Counted from the stretch's first letter, positions 1 to 5,969 are shown. The stretch is 7,164 nucleotides of DNA from Thermoanaerobacterales bacterium (GCA_017577565.1 PKRH01000151.1:1-7164), one strand, 5' to 3'. The notes: generated by a model from the letters alone, not told the origin. Numbers and translations are program-made.

Positions 1-94
1 TCGGCCGCCTAGGTCGCCCTCCCCCGCGGGCCGCTCCCGCCGCCCGGCGGGGTCGCCGCGCCACCGGCGCCCTTTTCGCCGGCCGCGGGGGGCC

Positions 95-119
95 GGGCCC
101 CGCGGTCGACCGGGGGCCC
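95..119. repeat. Imperfect inverted repeat
   Basis: Bases 95-101 plus 103-107 are the reverse complement of 108-119, interrupted only by one extra G at 102. This gives 12 base pairs around a central CGGTCGACCG palindrome. It could form a cruciform or RNA hairpin (the innermost pairs would have to open for a loop), act as a dimeric-regulator site, or terminate an upstream transcript. There is no T-tract after it. In DNA this rich in G and C some palindromes occur by chance, so its function is unassigned. Confidence 0.4.
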
Positions 120-133
120 CCCGGCGGTGCGGC

Positions 134-172
134 GGGGGGGCTGCCCCGGGGGGCACGGGGCGCGCCGGGGGG
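134..172 (+). other. Potential G-quadruplex motif upstream of gene 1
   Basis: Four G-tracts lie on the plus strand: 134-140 (7 G), 148-153 (6 G), 157-160 (4 G) and 167-172 (6 G). They are separated by loops of 7, 3 and 6 bases. This satisfies the usual intramolecular quadruplex pattern even at the stricter four-G level. The last tract ends 62 bases upstream of the GTG start of the envelope protein gene, so it may lie in that gene's promoter or 5' untranslated region. The pattern is read directly; folding and function are inference. Confidence 0.45.
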
Positions 173-222
173 CGGCCCGGCGGTCGCCGCCGGTGGCCCA
201 CCTCCTCCGCCCGACCCACGAC

Positions 223-229
223 GAGGAGG
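223..229 (+). promoter_or_regulatory. Ribosome binding site deciding the GTG start at 235
   Basis: GAGGAGG lies 5 bases before the GTG at 235 and is an almost perfect anti-Shine-Dalgarno complement. It argues for starting the envelope protein here rather than at the in-frame upstream GTG at 127, whose extra 36 codons are Arg/Gly-rich and run through the G-tract region. Confidence 0.7.
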
Positions 230-234
230 TGCCC

Positions 235-1128
235 GTGGGCCGCTCCCGCACCCGCACGCTGGGCCTGTGCACGGCGGTCGCCGCCGTGGCCATCATCGGG
301 GCCATGACCGACCGCGCCGGCGACGAGCCCGCCGACGACCGCACCGAGGCGCCGGACGCCGCGGCCGACGCGGTCGGCGCCCCGGGCCCGCACACCCTCG
401 GGGCCGCCGTCGACGCCACCCGCGCCGTCGACCGGGCCCGGGTCGAGCTGCGCACCACGGTCGCCGGGCCCGACGGCCCGGTCGACCTGGTCCACCGCGC
501 CCACTTCACCGACGGCGGCATGCGGGCCCACGCCGAGACCGACATGTCCGAGGTGGCGGCCGCCCTGGAGGGGGCCGGCCAGCAGCTCGGCGGCGACTTC
601 AGCCGGCCGACGGCCATCGTCGTCGACGGCGACACCGTGTACTCGCAGATCGGCCCCATGGCCGAGTCGCTGGGCCGGTCGCCCGACGACTGGGTCAGCG
701 CCCGGCTGTCCGACATCGTCGCGGTGGCCGACGCCGCCGACAACGACACCCTGTCGCTCGTGCTCGACCCGCTCGGGCCGCTCGACCTGCTGCGGCACCC
801 GGTGGCCGAGATCGACCACGTGGGCGACGAGGAGGTGCGCGGCACCCCGACCCGGCACCTGCGGGCCGAGCTCGACATCACCGGCGGCGGCGCGCCGCCC
901 CCGGGCACGCTCGAGGGCCGGCTCGCGGCCGTGGGCCTCCACCGCCTGCCGGTCGACGTCTGGCTCGACGAGGCCGGGGTGGTGCGGCGCCTGCAGCTGG
1001 CCGTCGACCGCGCCGGCCGCCTGACCACGACCTTCGACGTCTACGACGTCGGGGCCGACATCACGGTCGAGCGGCCCGACGACGCCGAGGTGGTCACGCC
1101 GGGCGGGGCGGGCGACGGCGACGGCTGA
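235..1128 (+). CDS. Membrane-anchored LppX/LprG- or LolA-like envelope protein
   Basis: This encodes 297 residues from a GTG start with a strong ribosome binding site. The N-terminus is basic (GRSRTRT) and is followed by one hydrophobic segment at about residues 9-24, then an Asp/Glu/Pro-rich linker to about residue 50. That is typical of an exported, membrane-tethered protein facing the cell exterior. The only Cys (residue 12) sits at the start of the hydrophobic stretch, so it is not a normal lipobox and I do not call a lipoprotein. From about residue 53 the pattern is that of the LppX_LprAFG/LolA-type fold of actinobacterial envelope proteins: alternating beta-strand and helix segments, an IVVDGDTVYSQ strand, and a late RLPVDVWLDEAGVVRRL segment (W243). 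Characterised members carry lipids such as triacylglycerides; a lipid-binding role here is inferred from weak resemblance only. The gene is followed by a convergent gene 59 bases away. The fold assignment is moderate and the substrate unknown. Confidence 0.6.
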   Translation: MGRSRTRTLGLCTAVAAVAIIGAMTDRAGDEPADDRTEAPDAAADAVGAPGPHTLGAAVDATRAVDRARVELRTTVAGPDGPVDLVHRAHFTDGGMRAHAETDMSEVAAALEGAGQQLGGDFSRPTAIVVDGDTVYSQIGPMAESLGRSPDDWVSARLSDIVAVADAADNDTLSLVLDPLGPLDLLRHPVAEIDHVGDEEVRGTPTRHLRAELDITGGGAPPPGTLEGRLAAVGLHRLPVDVWLDEAGVVRRLQLAVDRAGRLTTTFDVYDVGADITVERPDDAEVVTPGGAGDGDG

Positions 1129-1142
1129 GGGGCCGGCGCCCG

Positions 1143-1158
1143 GGGCCGGTCAGGGCCC
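1143..1158. terminator. Weak GC hairpin between convergent genes
   Basis: A 5-bp all-GC stem (GGGCC 1143-1147 with GGCCC 1154-1158, 6-base loop) lies in the 59-base gap between the stops of the envelope protein gene and the thioesterase gene. It could act as a bidirectional terminator, but it has no T-tract and short GC stems are expected by chance in this composition. Confidence 0.2.
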
Positions 1159-1187
1159 GTGGCCGCCGTCGGCGGGTACGCCGGCGC

Positions 1188-1565
1188 TCACGAGCACTTC
1201 TCCATGAACGCCTCCACGTCGACGACGACGCGGGTGATCTTGCCCGCGGCCACGAGGCCCCGCTCGTCGGAGGCCGACACGGCGAAGATCAGGCGGCGCC
1301 CCTCGATCTTGTCGAGGCGGGCCTCGGCCGTGACCTTCGAGCCGACCGCCGTCGGAGCCAGGTGGTCGAGCTGGACCCGCATGCCGACCGTCGTGCGCCC
1401 CTCGGGCACCTGACCCCGGACCGCCTGCAGCGAGGCCTGCTCGCACAGGGCGACGAGCCGGGGCGTGCTGAGGACGGGCACCTCACCCGTGTGCATGGCG
1501 ACGGCGGTGTCGTCGTGGGTGACGTCGAGGACCACGCTGGCAGCCAAGCCCAGTTGGAGAGGCAC
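1188..1565 (-). CDS. FlK-like hot-dog fold acyl-CoA thioesterase
   Basis: This is a 125-residue cytosolic hot-dog thioesterase, predicted to hydrolyse an acyl-CoA (or similar thioester) to the acid and CoA. It aligns without gaps to Streptomyces cattleya fluoroacetyl-CoA thioesterase FlK as I recall that sequence, with a constant offset of 8. The triad Thr42/Glu50/His76 of FlK corresponds to T34, E42 and H68. Gly69 and Arg120 correspond to G61 and R112, and the EGRRL block is at 88-92. The FlK lid residue Phe36, linked to fluoroacetyl recognition, falls on E28, so fluoroacetyl-CoA is an unlikely substrate and another short or branched acyl-CoA is more plausible. The GTG at 1565 is chosen because homology begins right there and a -10-like TACTGT ends 6 bases before it, suggesting a leaderless mRNA. 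Upstream in-frame sequence is low-complexity shadow of tldD. The gene is divergent from tldD. The thioesterase call is strong, the substrate is not known. Confidence 0.85.
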   Translation of the reverse strand: MPLQLGLAASVVLDVTHDDTAVAMHTGEVPVLSTPRLVALCEQASLQAVRGQVPEGRTTVGMRVQLDHLAPTAVGSKVTAEARLDKIEGRRLIFAVSASDERGLVAAGKITRVVVDVEAFMEKCS

Positions 1566-1577
1566 CCGGGTACAGTA
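1566..1577 (-). promoter_or_regulatory. Putative leaderless promoter (-10 TACTGT) of the thioesterase
   Basis: On the minus strand TACTGT (1577-1572) fits the actinobacterial TANNNT -10 pattern, and six bases (ACCCGG) separate it from the GTG start. A transcript beginning at that G would have no 5' leader, and there is indeed no Shine-Dalgarno sequence before this GTG. The -35 region is only weakly matched: TTCGCC at 1602-1597 is 19 bases upstream. The element overlaps the palindrome GTAC-A-GTAC at 1570-1578. Confidence 0.45.
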
Positions 1578-1578
1578 C
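1570..1578. promoter_or_regulatory. GTAC-A-GTAC palindrome in divergent promoter region
   Basis: A perfect 4+1+4 inverted repeat sits in the 115-base gap between the divergent thioesterase and tldD genes, in one of the few A/T-containing patches around. It covers the minus-strand -10 and also gives a plus-strand TACAGT (1571-1576), a possible -10 toward tldD with no convincing -35. It could be a regulator site coupling both genes, or simply two overlapping -10 elements. Confidence 0.3.
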
Positions 1579-1670
1579 GGCGATACGCGTCCGGCGGGCG
1601 AAAATCTCGGGATCCCCGCGCGGCCCCTCCCGAGCCGTTCGCCGCCCCCGTCCCGACCGTCCACCGAACG

Positions 1671-1675
1671 AGAGG
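1671..1675 (+). promoter_or_regulatory. Ribosome binding site of tldD
   Basis: AGAGG lies 5 bases before the GTG at 1681 and fixes the tldD start. The open frame continues upstream to 1465, but that part is antisense to the thioesterase gene and shows no TldD similarity. Confidence 0.65.
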
Positions 1676-1680
1676 TCGCC

Positions 1681-3072
1681 GTGCTCGACGACGCCACGAT
1701 CCAGCGCACGCTCGCCGCCGCCCTCCGCACCGGCGGGGACTTCGCCGAGGTGTTCGTCGAGGACAAGCGCTCGTCGTCGGCCATGCTCGACGACGGCCGG
1801 GTCGAGGAGCTGTCCTCCGGTCGCGACCGGGGCGCCGGCATCCGGGTCGTCGTCGGCGAGACCACCGGCTTCGCCCACACCGCCGACCTGTCCGAGGAGG
1901 GCCTGCGGGCCGCGGCCGAGGCCGCGGCGGCGGCCGCCCGGTCGGGCGGGGGCGGCGTGCGCGAGGTGGCGCTCACCCGGCGCGACGCGCCCCGCCCCAA
2001 CGGCGTCGAGGTGCTGCCCGAGACGGTGGCCAAGGGCGCCAAGGTCGAGCTGCTCCGCCGGGCCGACGACGCCGCCCGCTCCGCGGGGGCCGCCATCCGC
2101 CAGGTGCGGGCCCGCTACGGCGACTCCCGCCGCCGGATCCTCGTGGCCAACAGCGAGGGGGTCCTGGCCGAGGACGACCAGGTCCGCACGCTGTTCGTCG
2201 TCTCGGCCGTGGCCGTCGGCGACACCGGCATGCAGACCGGCTACGAGTCGGTCGGCCGCACCATCGGCTTCGAGCTGTTCGACCGCTACGACGTCGAGCA
2301 GGTCGCCCGCACCGCCGCCGAGCGGGCGCTGACCAAGCTGAGCGCCCGGCCGGCGCCGTCGGGGACGATGCCGGTGGTCATCGGGCCGGGCGGCGGCGGC
2401 GTGCTGTTCCACGAGGCCTGCGGCCACGGCCTGGAGAAGGACCTCGTCGACAAGGGCGCCTCGGCCTTCGCCGGCCGCCTCGGCGAGCAGGTGGCGTCGC
2501 CGCTGGTGACGTTGGTCGACGACGGCACCATGGCCGAGGAGTGGGGCTGCTTCGCCGTCGACGACGAGGGCACCCCGGCGCAGCGCAACGTCCTCATCCA
2601 GGACGGCGTCCTCACCGACTACATGTGGGACGTCCTGCGCTCCCGCAAGGCGGGCCGGCCGGTCAGCGGCAACGGCCGCCGGCAGAGCTACCAGCACCTG
2701 CCGATGGTGCGGATGACCAACACCTACCTGGTCGCCGGGCAGGACGACCCCGACGACATCGTCGCCTCGACCGAGCGCGGCGTCTACGTGGCCTCCCTGG
2801 GCGGCGGCCAGGTCAACACCGCGAGCGGCGACTTCGTGTTCGGCATGACCGAGGCCTACCTCATCGAGGACGGCCGCATCACCGAGCCGCTGCGCGAGGG
2901 CAACCTCATCGGCAACGGCCCGAAGGTGCTGCGCGACATCGACGCCGTGGGCAACGACTTCGCCATGGGCAAGCCCGGCACCTGCGGCAAGGACGGCCAG
3001 GGCGTCCCCGTCGGCGACGGCGTCCCCACCCTGCGGGTGCGGGCGCTGACCGTCGGCGGCACGGCGGCGTGA
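1681..3072 (+). CDS. tldD: TldD, catalytic subunit of TldD/TldE zinc metalloprotease
   Basis: This is a 463-residue cytosolic member of the TldD/PmbA (U62) family, close to the E. coli TldD length of about 480. In characterised systems TldD pairs with TldE to form a protease that degrades unfolded peptides through a narrow entrance, matures microcin B17 and related modified peptides, and digests CcdA. The N-terminal domain covers roughly residues 1-215. The catalytic part carries the diagnostic HExxxH motif as HEACGHGLE, with H244 and H249 as zinc ligands and E245 as general base. The third ligand is C435 in the C-terminal GTCGKDGQGVPVG block. All active-site residues are therefore present and the enzyme should be active. 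The GTG start at 1681 is supported by AGAGG. It is the first gene of a three-gene operon, with its stop overlapping the next start by 4 bases. Substrate is not visible from context. Assignment is firm. Confidence 0.95.
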   Translation: MLDDATIQRTLAAALRTGGDFAEVFVEDKRSSSAMLDDGRVEELSSGRDRGAGIRVVVGETTGFAHTADLSEEGLRAAAEAAAAAARSGGGGVREVALTRRDAPRPNGVEVLPETVAKGAKVELLRRADDAARSAGAAIRQVRARYGDSRRRILVANSEGVLAEDDQVRTLFVVSAVAVGDTGMQTGYESVGRTIGFELFDRYDVEQVARTAAERALTKLSARPAPSGTMPVVIGPGGGGVLFHEACGHGLEKDLVDKGASAFAGRLGEQVASPLVTLVDDGTMAEEWGCFAVDDEGTPAQRNVLIQDGVLTDYMWDVLRSRKAGRPVSGNGRRQSYQHLPMVRMTNTYLVAGQDDPDDIVASTERGVYVASLGGGQVNTASGDFVFGMTEAYLIEDGRITEPLREGNLIGNGPKVLRDIDAVGNDFAMGKPGTCGKDGQGVPVGDGVPTLRVRALTVGGTAA

Positions 3073-4475
3073 GGCGCCCGGCCGGCGCCGGCGCGGCGGC
3101 CGGCACCCGGGGCGGCGGGTCGGCCGCCGCCGACGCCGCACCGCTCGAGGTCGCCGACCGGGTCGTGGCCATGGCCCACGACGACGAGCAGCTCGAGGCC
3201 TACGTCGTGCGCTCGACCGACACCCAGGTGCGGGTCCACGGCGGCGAGGTCGAGCAGCTCGCCGTGGCCAGCTCGGTCGGGGTGGGCGTGCGGGTGGTGC
3301 GGGACGGGCGCCAGGGCTTCGCCTCCTGCGGCACGGTCGACCCGGACGCCGTCGCCGAGGCCGTGGCCGAGGCCCGCGACAACGCGGCCCACGGCGAGCC
3401 CGACGAGGCCGCCGGCCTGCCCGAGCCCGACGGCGTCGAGCCGCCGGCCCTCGACCTCTGGCACCCCGGCTACGCCGAGGTCCCGCTCGACGACAAGGTG
3501 GCGCTCGCCCTCGAGCTCGAGCGGGCCGTCGTCGGCGCCGACCGCCGCATCACCGGGGTCGAGTCCTGCGACTACGAGGACTGGCGCACCGAGGTCGCGG
3601 TGTGCTCGACCACCGGCGTCCGCCGCAGCGCCCGGGAGACCGGCGGCGAGCTCGTCGCCTGGTCGCTCGCCGGCGACGGTGACGACCTGCAGTCGGGCTT
3701 CGGCTTCTCGTTCGGCCGCTCGTTCGACGACCTGGACGTCGAGGCCGCCGCCCGCGACGCCGTCGAGCGGGCGGTGCGGATGCTCGGCGCCACCAAGCCG
3801 CCGTCCGCCCGCACGACGGTCGTGCTCGACCCGTGGGTGACCGCCCAGCTCCTCGGCGTCGTGGCCGGCATGCTCGCCGGCGACGAGGTCGTGAAGGGCC
3901 GGTCGCCGTTCGCCGGCCGGGTGGGCGAGGAGGTGGCCTCGCCCCGGGTCACGCTCGTCGAGGACCCGACCGACCCCCGCCACTGGGGCGCCTCGCCCGT
4001 CGACGCCGAGGGCCGGGCCACCCGCCGGGTGCCGCTGGTGACGGCCGGCGTGCTGGAGGGCTTCGTCCACTCCACCTGGACCGCCCGCCGGATGGGCGCC
4101 GAGCCGACCGGCTCGGCGGTGCGGGCCGGGCACGCGTCGACGCCGGTCGCCGGGTGCCGGGCCGTGTCGCTGGTGCCGGGCGACGCCGACCCGGCCCGGC
4201 TCGTCGCCGGCGTCGACGACGGCGTCCTCGTGCACGACGTCTCCGGCCTGCACTCGGGGGTCAACCCGGTGTCGGGCGACCTGTCCACCGGTGCCGAGGG
4301 CCGGCGGATCCGGGGCGGCGAGCCGGCCGAGCCGCTGCGCGAGTTCACGATCGCCTCGACGCTGCCGCGGCTGCTGCGCGACGTCGTCGCCGTGGGCTCC
4401 GACCTGACCTGGCTGCCAGCGGGCGCCGCCGGCGTGACCCTGGTCGTCGCCGACGTGACGGTGTCGGGGGCCTGA
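3069..4475 (+). CDS. tldE: TldE/PmbA family protein, first paralogue
   Basis: This encodes 468 residues of the TldD/PmbA family in its non-metal TldE form. In known complexes TldE lines the chamber and helps substrate recognition while TldD carries the zinc. The family is shown by VRVHGGEVE (54-62), RDGRQGFA, KGRSPFAGRVGE (from 276) and SGLHSGVNPVSGD (392-404). Aligned by eye to TldD on the shared KG..F.GR.GE block, the zinc/catalytic positions H244, E245 and H249 become L262, G263 and G267, and the C-terminal Cys block is absent, so it should be inactive alone. GTG at 3069 overlaps the tldD stop as GTGA, implying translational coupling. It is the only start giving a full N-terminal domain, since the next ones (3165, 3171) cut into it. 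This adds an Ala/Gly-rich tail of about 24 residues missing from the second paralogue. No good Shine-Dalgarno is seen. Confidence 0.9.
   Translation: MRRPAGAGAAAGTRGGGSAAADAAPLEVADRVVAMAHDDEQLEAYVVRSTDTQVRVHGGEVEQLAVASSVGVGVRVVRDGRQGFASCGTVDPDAVAEAVAEARDNAAHGEPDEAAGLPEPDGVEPPALDLWHPGYAEVPLDDKVALALELERAVVGADRRITGVESCDYEDWRTEVAVCSTTGVRRSARETGGELVAWSLAGDGDDLQSGFGFSFGRSFDDLDVEAAARDAVERAVRMLGATKPPSARTTVVLDPWVTAQLLGVVAGMLAGDEVVKGRSPFAGRVGEEVASPRVTLVEDPTDPRHWGASPVDAEGRATRRVPLVTAGVLEGFVHSTWTARRMGAEPTGSAVRAGHASTPVAGCRAVSLVPGDADPARLVAGVDDGVLVHDVSGLHSGVNPVSGDLSTGAEGRRIRGGEPAEPLREFTIASTLPRLLRDVVAVGSDLTWLPAGAAGVTLVVADVTVSGA
4248..4280 (+). repeat. Conserved block shared with 5632-5664 (tldE copies)
   Basis: These 33 bases match 5632-5664 with a single mismatch (4259 versus 5643). 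They encode the LHSGVNPVSGD motif in both tldE paralogues. This is the longest near-identical stretch I noticed between the two genes and marks their common origin. Strong protein constraint combined with extreme codon bias is a sufficient explanation, so recent exchange between the copies is not required. Confidence 0.5.
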
Positions 4476-4494
4476 CCGGCCGCCCGGGGAGGAC

Positions 4495-4499
4495 GGAGG
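4495..4499 (+). promoter_or_regulatory. Ribosome binding site of second tldE
   Basis: GGAGG is placed 4 bases before the ATG at 4504. Unlike the overlapping start of the first tldE, this gene has its own strong initiation signal in the 28-base gap, so its expression can be independent of coupling. Confidence 0.65.
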
Positions 4500-4503
4500 T
4501 GCG

Positions 4504-5859
4504 ATGAGCCACGCAGACGAGCACGAGCTGCTCGACCTCGCCACCGAGGTGGCCGCCGAGGCGGCCCCCGGCGAGCAGGTCGAGGCGTTCGTCGGCAGCT
4601 CGACGACGACGAGCGTGCGGGTGCACGGCGGCGAGGTCGAGTCGCTGACGCAGGCCACGACCTCCGGCATCGGCGTGCGGGTCGTCCGCGACGGGCGCCA
4701 GGGGTTCGCCTACGCCGGCTCGCTCGACCCGGCCGTCGTCGCCGAGGTCCTGGCCGAGGCCCGGGACAACGCCGCCTACGCCGAGCCCGAGGACTGGGTG
4801 GGGCTGGCCGAGCCCGACGGCGTCGAGCCGCCCGAGGTCGACCTGTGGCGAGACGAGCTGGCCGCCATGCCGACCGACCGCAAGATCGCCCTGGCGCTCG
4901 AGCTGGAGCGGGCCGTGCAGGCCCGGGACCCCCGCATCTCGGGGGTGCGGGTCGCCCAGTGGGGTGACGGCGCCGGCGCGGCCGCCGTCGCCACCTCGAC
5001 CGGCATCGCCGTGGCCGGGCGCTCGACGTTCTGCCACCTGTCGGTGCAGGCGCTGGCCGCCGACGGCGACGAGACCCGCACCGGCTACGGCGTGTCGGTC
5101 GGGCGCCGGCCCGACGACGTCGACCTCGACGAGGCGGCGGACGACGCCGCCGAGCGGGCCACCCGTCTGCTCGGCGCGGTCCAGCCCGACAGCGGGCCGG
5201 TCACGCTCGTGCTCGAGCCGCAGATGGCCGCCGCGCTGCTCGGCGTCGTGGCCGGCACGCTCACCGGCGAGGCCGTGCTCAAGGGCCGCTCGCCGTTCGC
5301 CGACCGGGTGGGCGAGCGGATCGCCTCGCCGCTGCTCACCCTGCACGACGACCCGACCGACCCCCGGTCGCTCGGCGCCGACACCCACGACGGGGAGGGC
5401 CTGGCGACGCGGCGGGTGCCGCTGATCGAGGAGGGCGTCCTGCAGGGCTTCCTGCACAACACGACGACCGGCCGGCGGGCCGGGGTGCCCTCGACGGCGT
5501 CGGCCGTGCGGTCGTTCCGCACGACGCCGGGGGTCGGCGCCCAGGCGCTGGTCCTCGACCCGGGCGAGGGCACGCTCGACGACCTCGTGTCCGGCGTCGA
5601 CCGTGGCGTGCTCGTGCAGTCGATGAGCGGGCTGCACTCGGGCGTCAACCCGGTGTCGGGCGACTTCTCCGTCGGCGTCGAGGGCCTGCTCGTGCGGGAC
5701 GGCGCGCTGGCCGAGCCGGTGCGCGAGGCGACCGTGGCCTCGACGCTGCAGCGGATGCTGCTCGACGTCGCCGCCGTCGGCGGCGAGCGGGAGTGGACGC
5801 CGGGGGGCACGGGCGCCGCGGCGCTGGTGATCCCCGGCGTGATGTTGAGCGGCCGGTGA
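4504..5859 (+). CDS. tldE: TldE/PmbA family protein, second paralogue
   Basis: This encodes 451 residues from an ATG with GGAGG, of the same architecture as the preceding gene and about half identical to it by eye. Shared motifs are VRVHGGEVE (38-46), RDGRQGFA, AEARDNAA, KGRSPFADRVGE (from 260) and SGLHSGVNPVSGD (375-387). The positions of the TldD zinc site are again Leu, Gly and Gly (L246, G247, G251), so it is a second non-catalytic TldE-type subunit and not a second protease. The copies differ most in the middle (about residues 140-195, between the two domains) and in the segment after the GRRAG motif, where partner or substrate contacts could differ. It lies 28 bases after the first tldE and is followed by an inverted repeat that probably ends the operon. 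Family membership is secure. Whether it joins TldD together with, or instead of, the first paralogue cannot be read from sequence. Confidence 0.9.
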   Translation: MSHADEHELLDLATEVAAEAAPGEQVEAFVGSSTTTSVRVHGGEVESLTQATTSGIGVRVVRDGRQGFAYAGSLDPAVVAEVLAEARDNAAYAEPEDWVGLAEPDGVEPPEVDLWRDELAAMPTDRKIALALELERAVQARDPRISGVRVAQWGDGAGAAAVATSTGIAVAGRSTFCHLSVQALAADGDETRTGYGVSVGRRPDDVDLDEAADDAAERATRLLGAVQPDSGPVTLVLEPQMAAALLGVVAGTLTGEAVLKGRSPFADRVGERIASPLLTLHDDPTDPRSLGADTHDGEGLATRRVPLIEEGVLQGFLHNTTTGRRAGVPSTASAVRSFRTTPGVGAQALVLDPGEGTLDDLVSGVDRGVLVQSMSGLHSGVNPVSGDFSVGVEGLLVRDGALAEPVREATVASTLQRMLLDVAAVGGEREWTPGGTGAAALVIPGVMLSGR

Positions 5860-5868
5860 CGGCGCCGA

Positions 5869-5906
5869 CACCGGCCGCGGTCCGGGTTGCGCGCCGCCGG
5901 CCGGTG
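5869..5906 (+). terminator. Inverted repeat after the tldD-tldE-tldE operon
   Basis: CACCGGCCG (5869-5877) is perfectly complementary to CGGCCGGTG (5898-5906), a 9-bp stem with a 20-base loop starting 10 bases after the second tldE stop. There is no T-tract, which is common for GC-rich actinobacterial terminators. Its position between two plus-strand genes fits the end of the operon, although partial read-through into uppP is possible. Confidence 0.45.
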
Positions 5907-5969
5907 CATGACGATGCGGGGCCCGGTGGCTCGTCCCGCCACCCACGAGACTGACCAGCGACGGGGACC

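Larger units (their letters stand above)
1..234. other. Non-coding G/C-extreme leader, no gene supported
   Basis: No gene is supported here. All long open frames crossing this stretch translate to Arg/Gly/Pro/Ala low-complexity sequence, which is what stop-free very high-GC DNA gives in any frame. One plus-strand frame carries a TAG at 10-12, which could be the end of an upstream gene entering from the left, but three preceding codons are too few to judge. The stretch contains an imperfect palindrome (95-119), a four-tract G-run (134-172) and the ribosome binding site of the next gene. No A/T-rich -10 element is evident, so the promoter of the next gene is not located. Confidence 0.6.

Noticed and set aside
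9..1028. Long minus-strand open frame opposite the envelope protein gene
   Set aside because: Its translation is Ser/Arg/Ala/Pro low-complexity with no recognisable motif, and the plus strand has a strong ribosome binding site plus a credible exported protein.
1566..2096. N-terminal extension of the thioesterase frame on the minus strand
   Set aside because: It is antisense to tldD, Ser/Ala/Arg-rich, and FlK similarity begins only at the GTG at 1565.
3..4475. A plus-strand frame without any stop for almost 4.5 kb, which could be read as one protein of about 1400 residues
   Set aside because: Only the part from 3069 resembles a protein family (TldE). The rest is Arg/Gly/Pro-rich sequence antisense to or out of frame with recognisable genes, an artefact of stop-poor GC-rich DNA.
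2856..4670. Minus-strand open frames of about 600 residues antisense to the tldE genes
   Set aside because: They are rich in Gly/Ala/Arg/His/Asp without family motifs, and both plus-strand genes match the TldD/PmbA family throughout.
1681..5859. A RiPP biosynthetic cluster around the TldD/TldE genes
   Set aside because: TldD/TldE can mature modified peptides, but no short precursor-like gene, cyclodehydratase, radical SAM enzyme or peptide exporter is visible in this window, so a housekeeping or other peptidase role is equally possible.
3069..5859. The two tldE genes as a frameshifted or split single gene
   Set aside because: Each copy is full length with its own start, complete N- and C-terminal blocks and its own stop, so they are tandem paralogues and not fragments.
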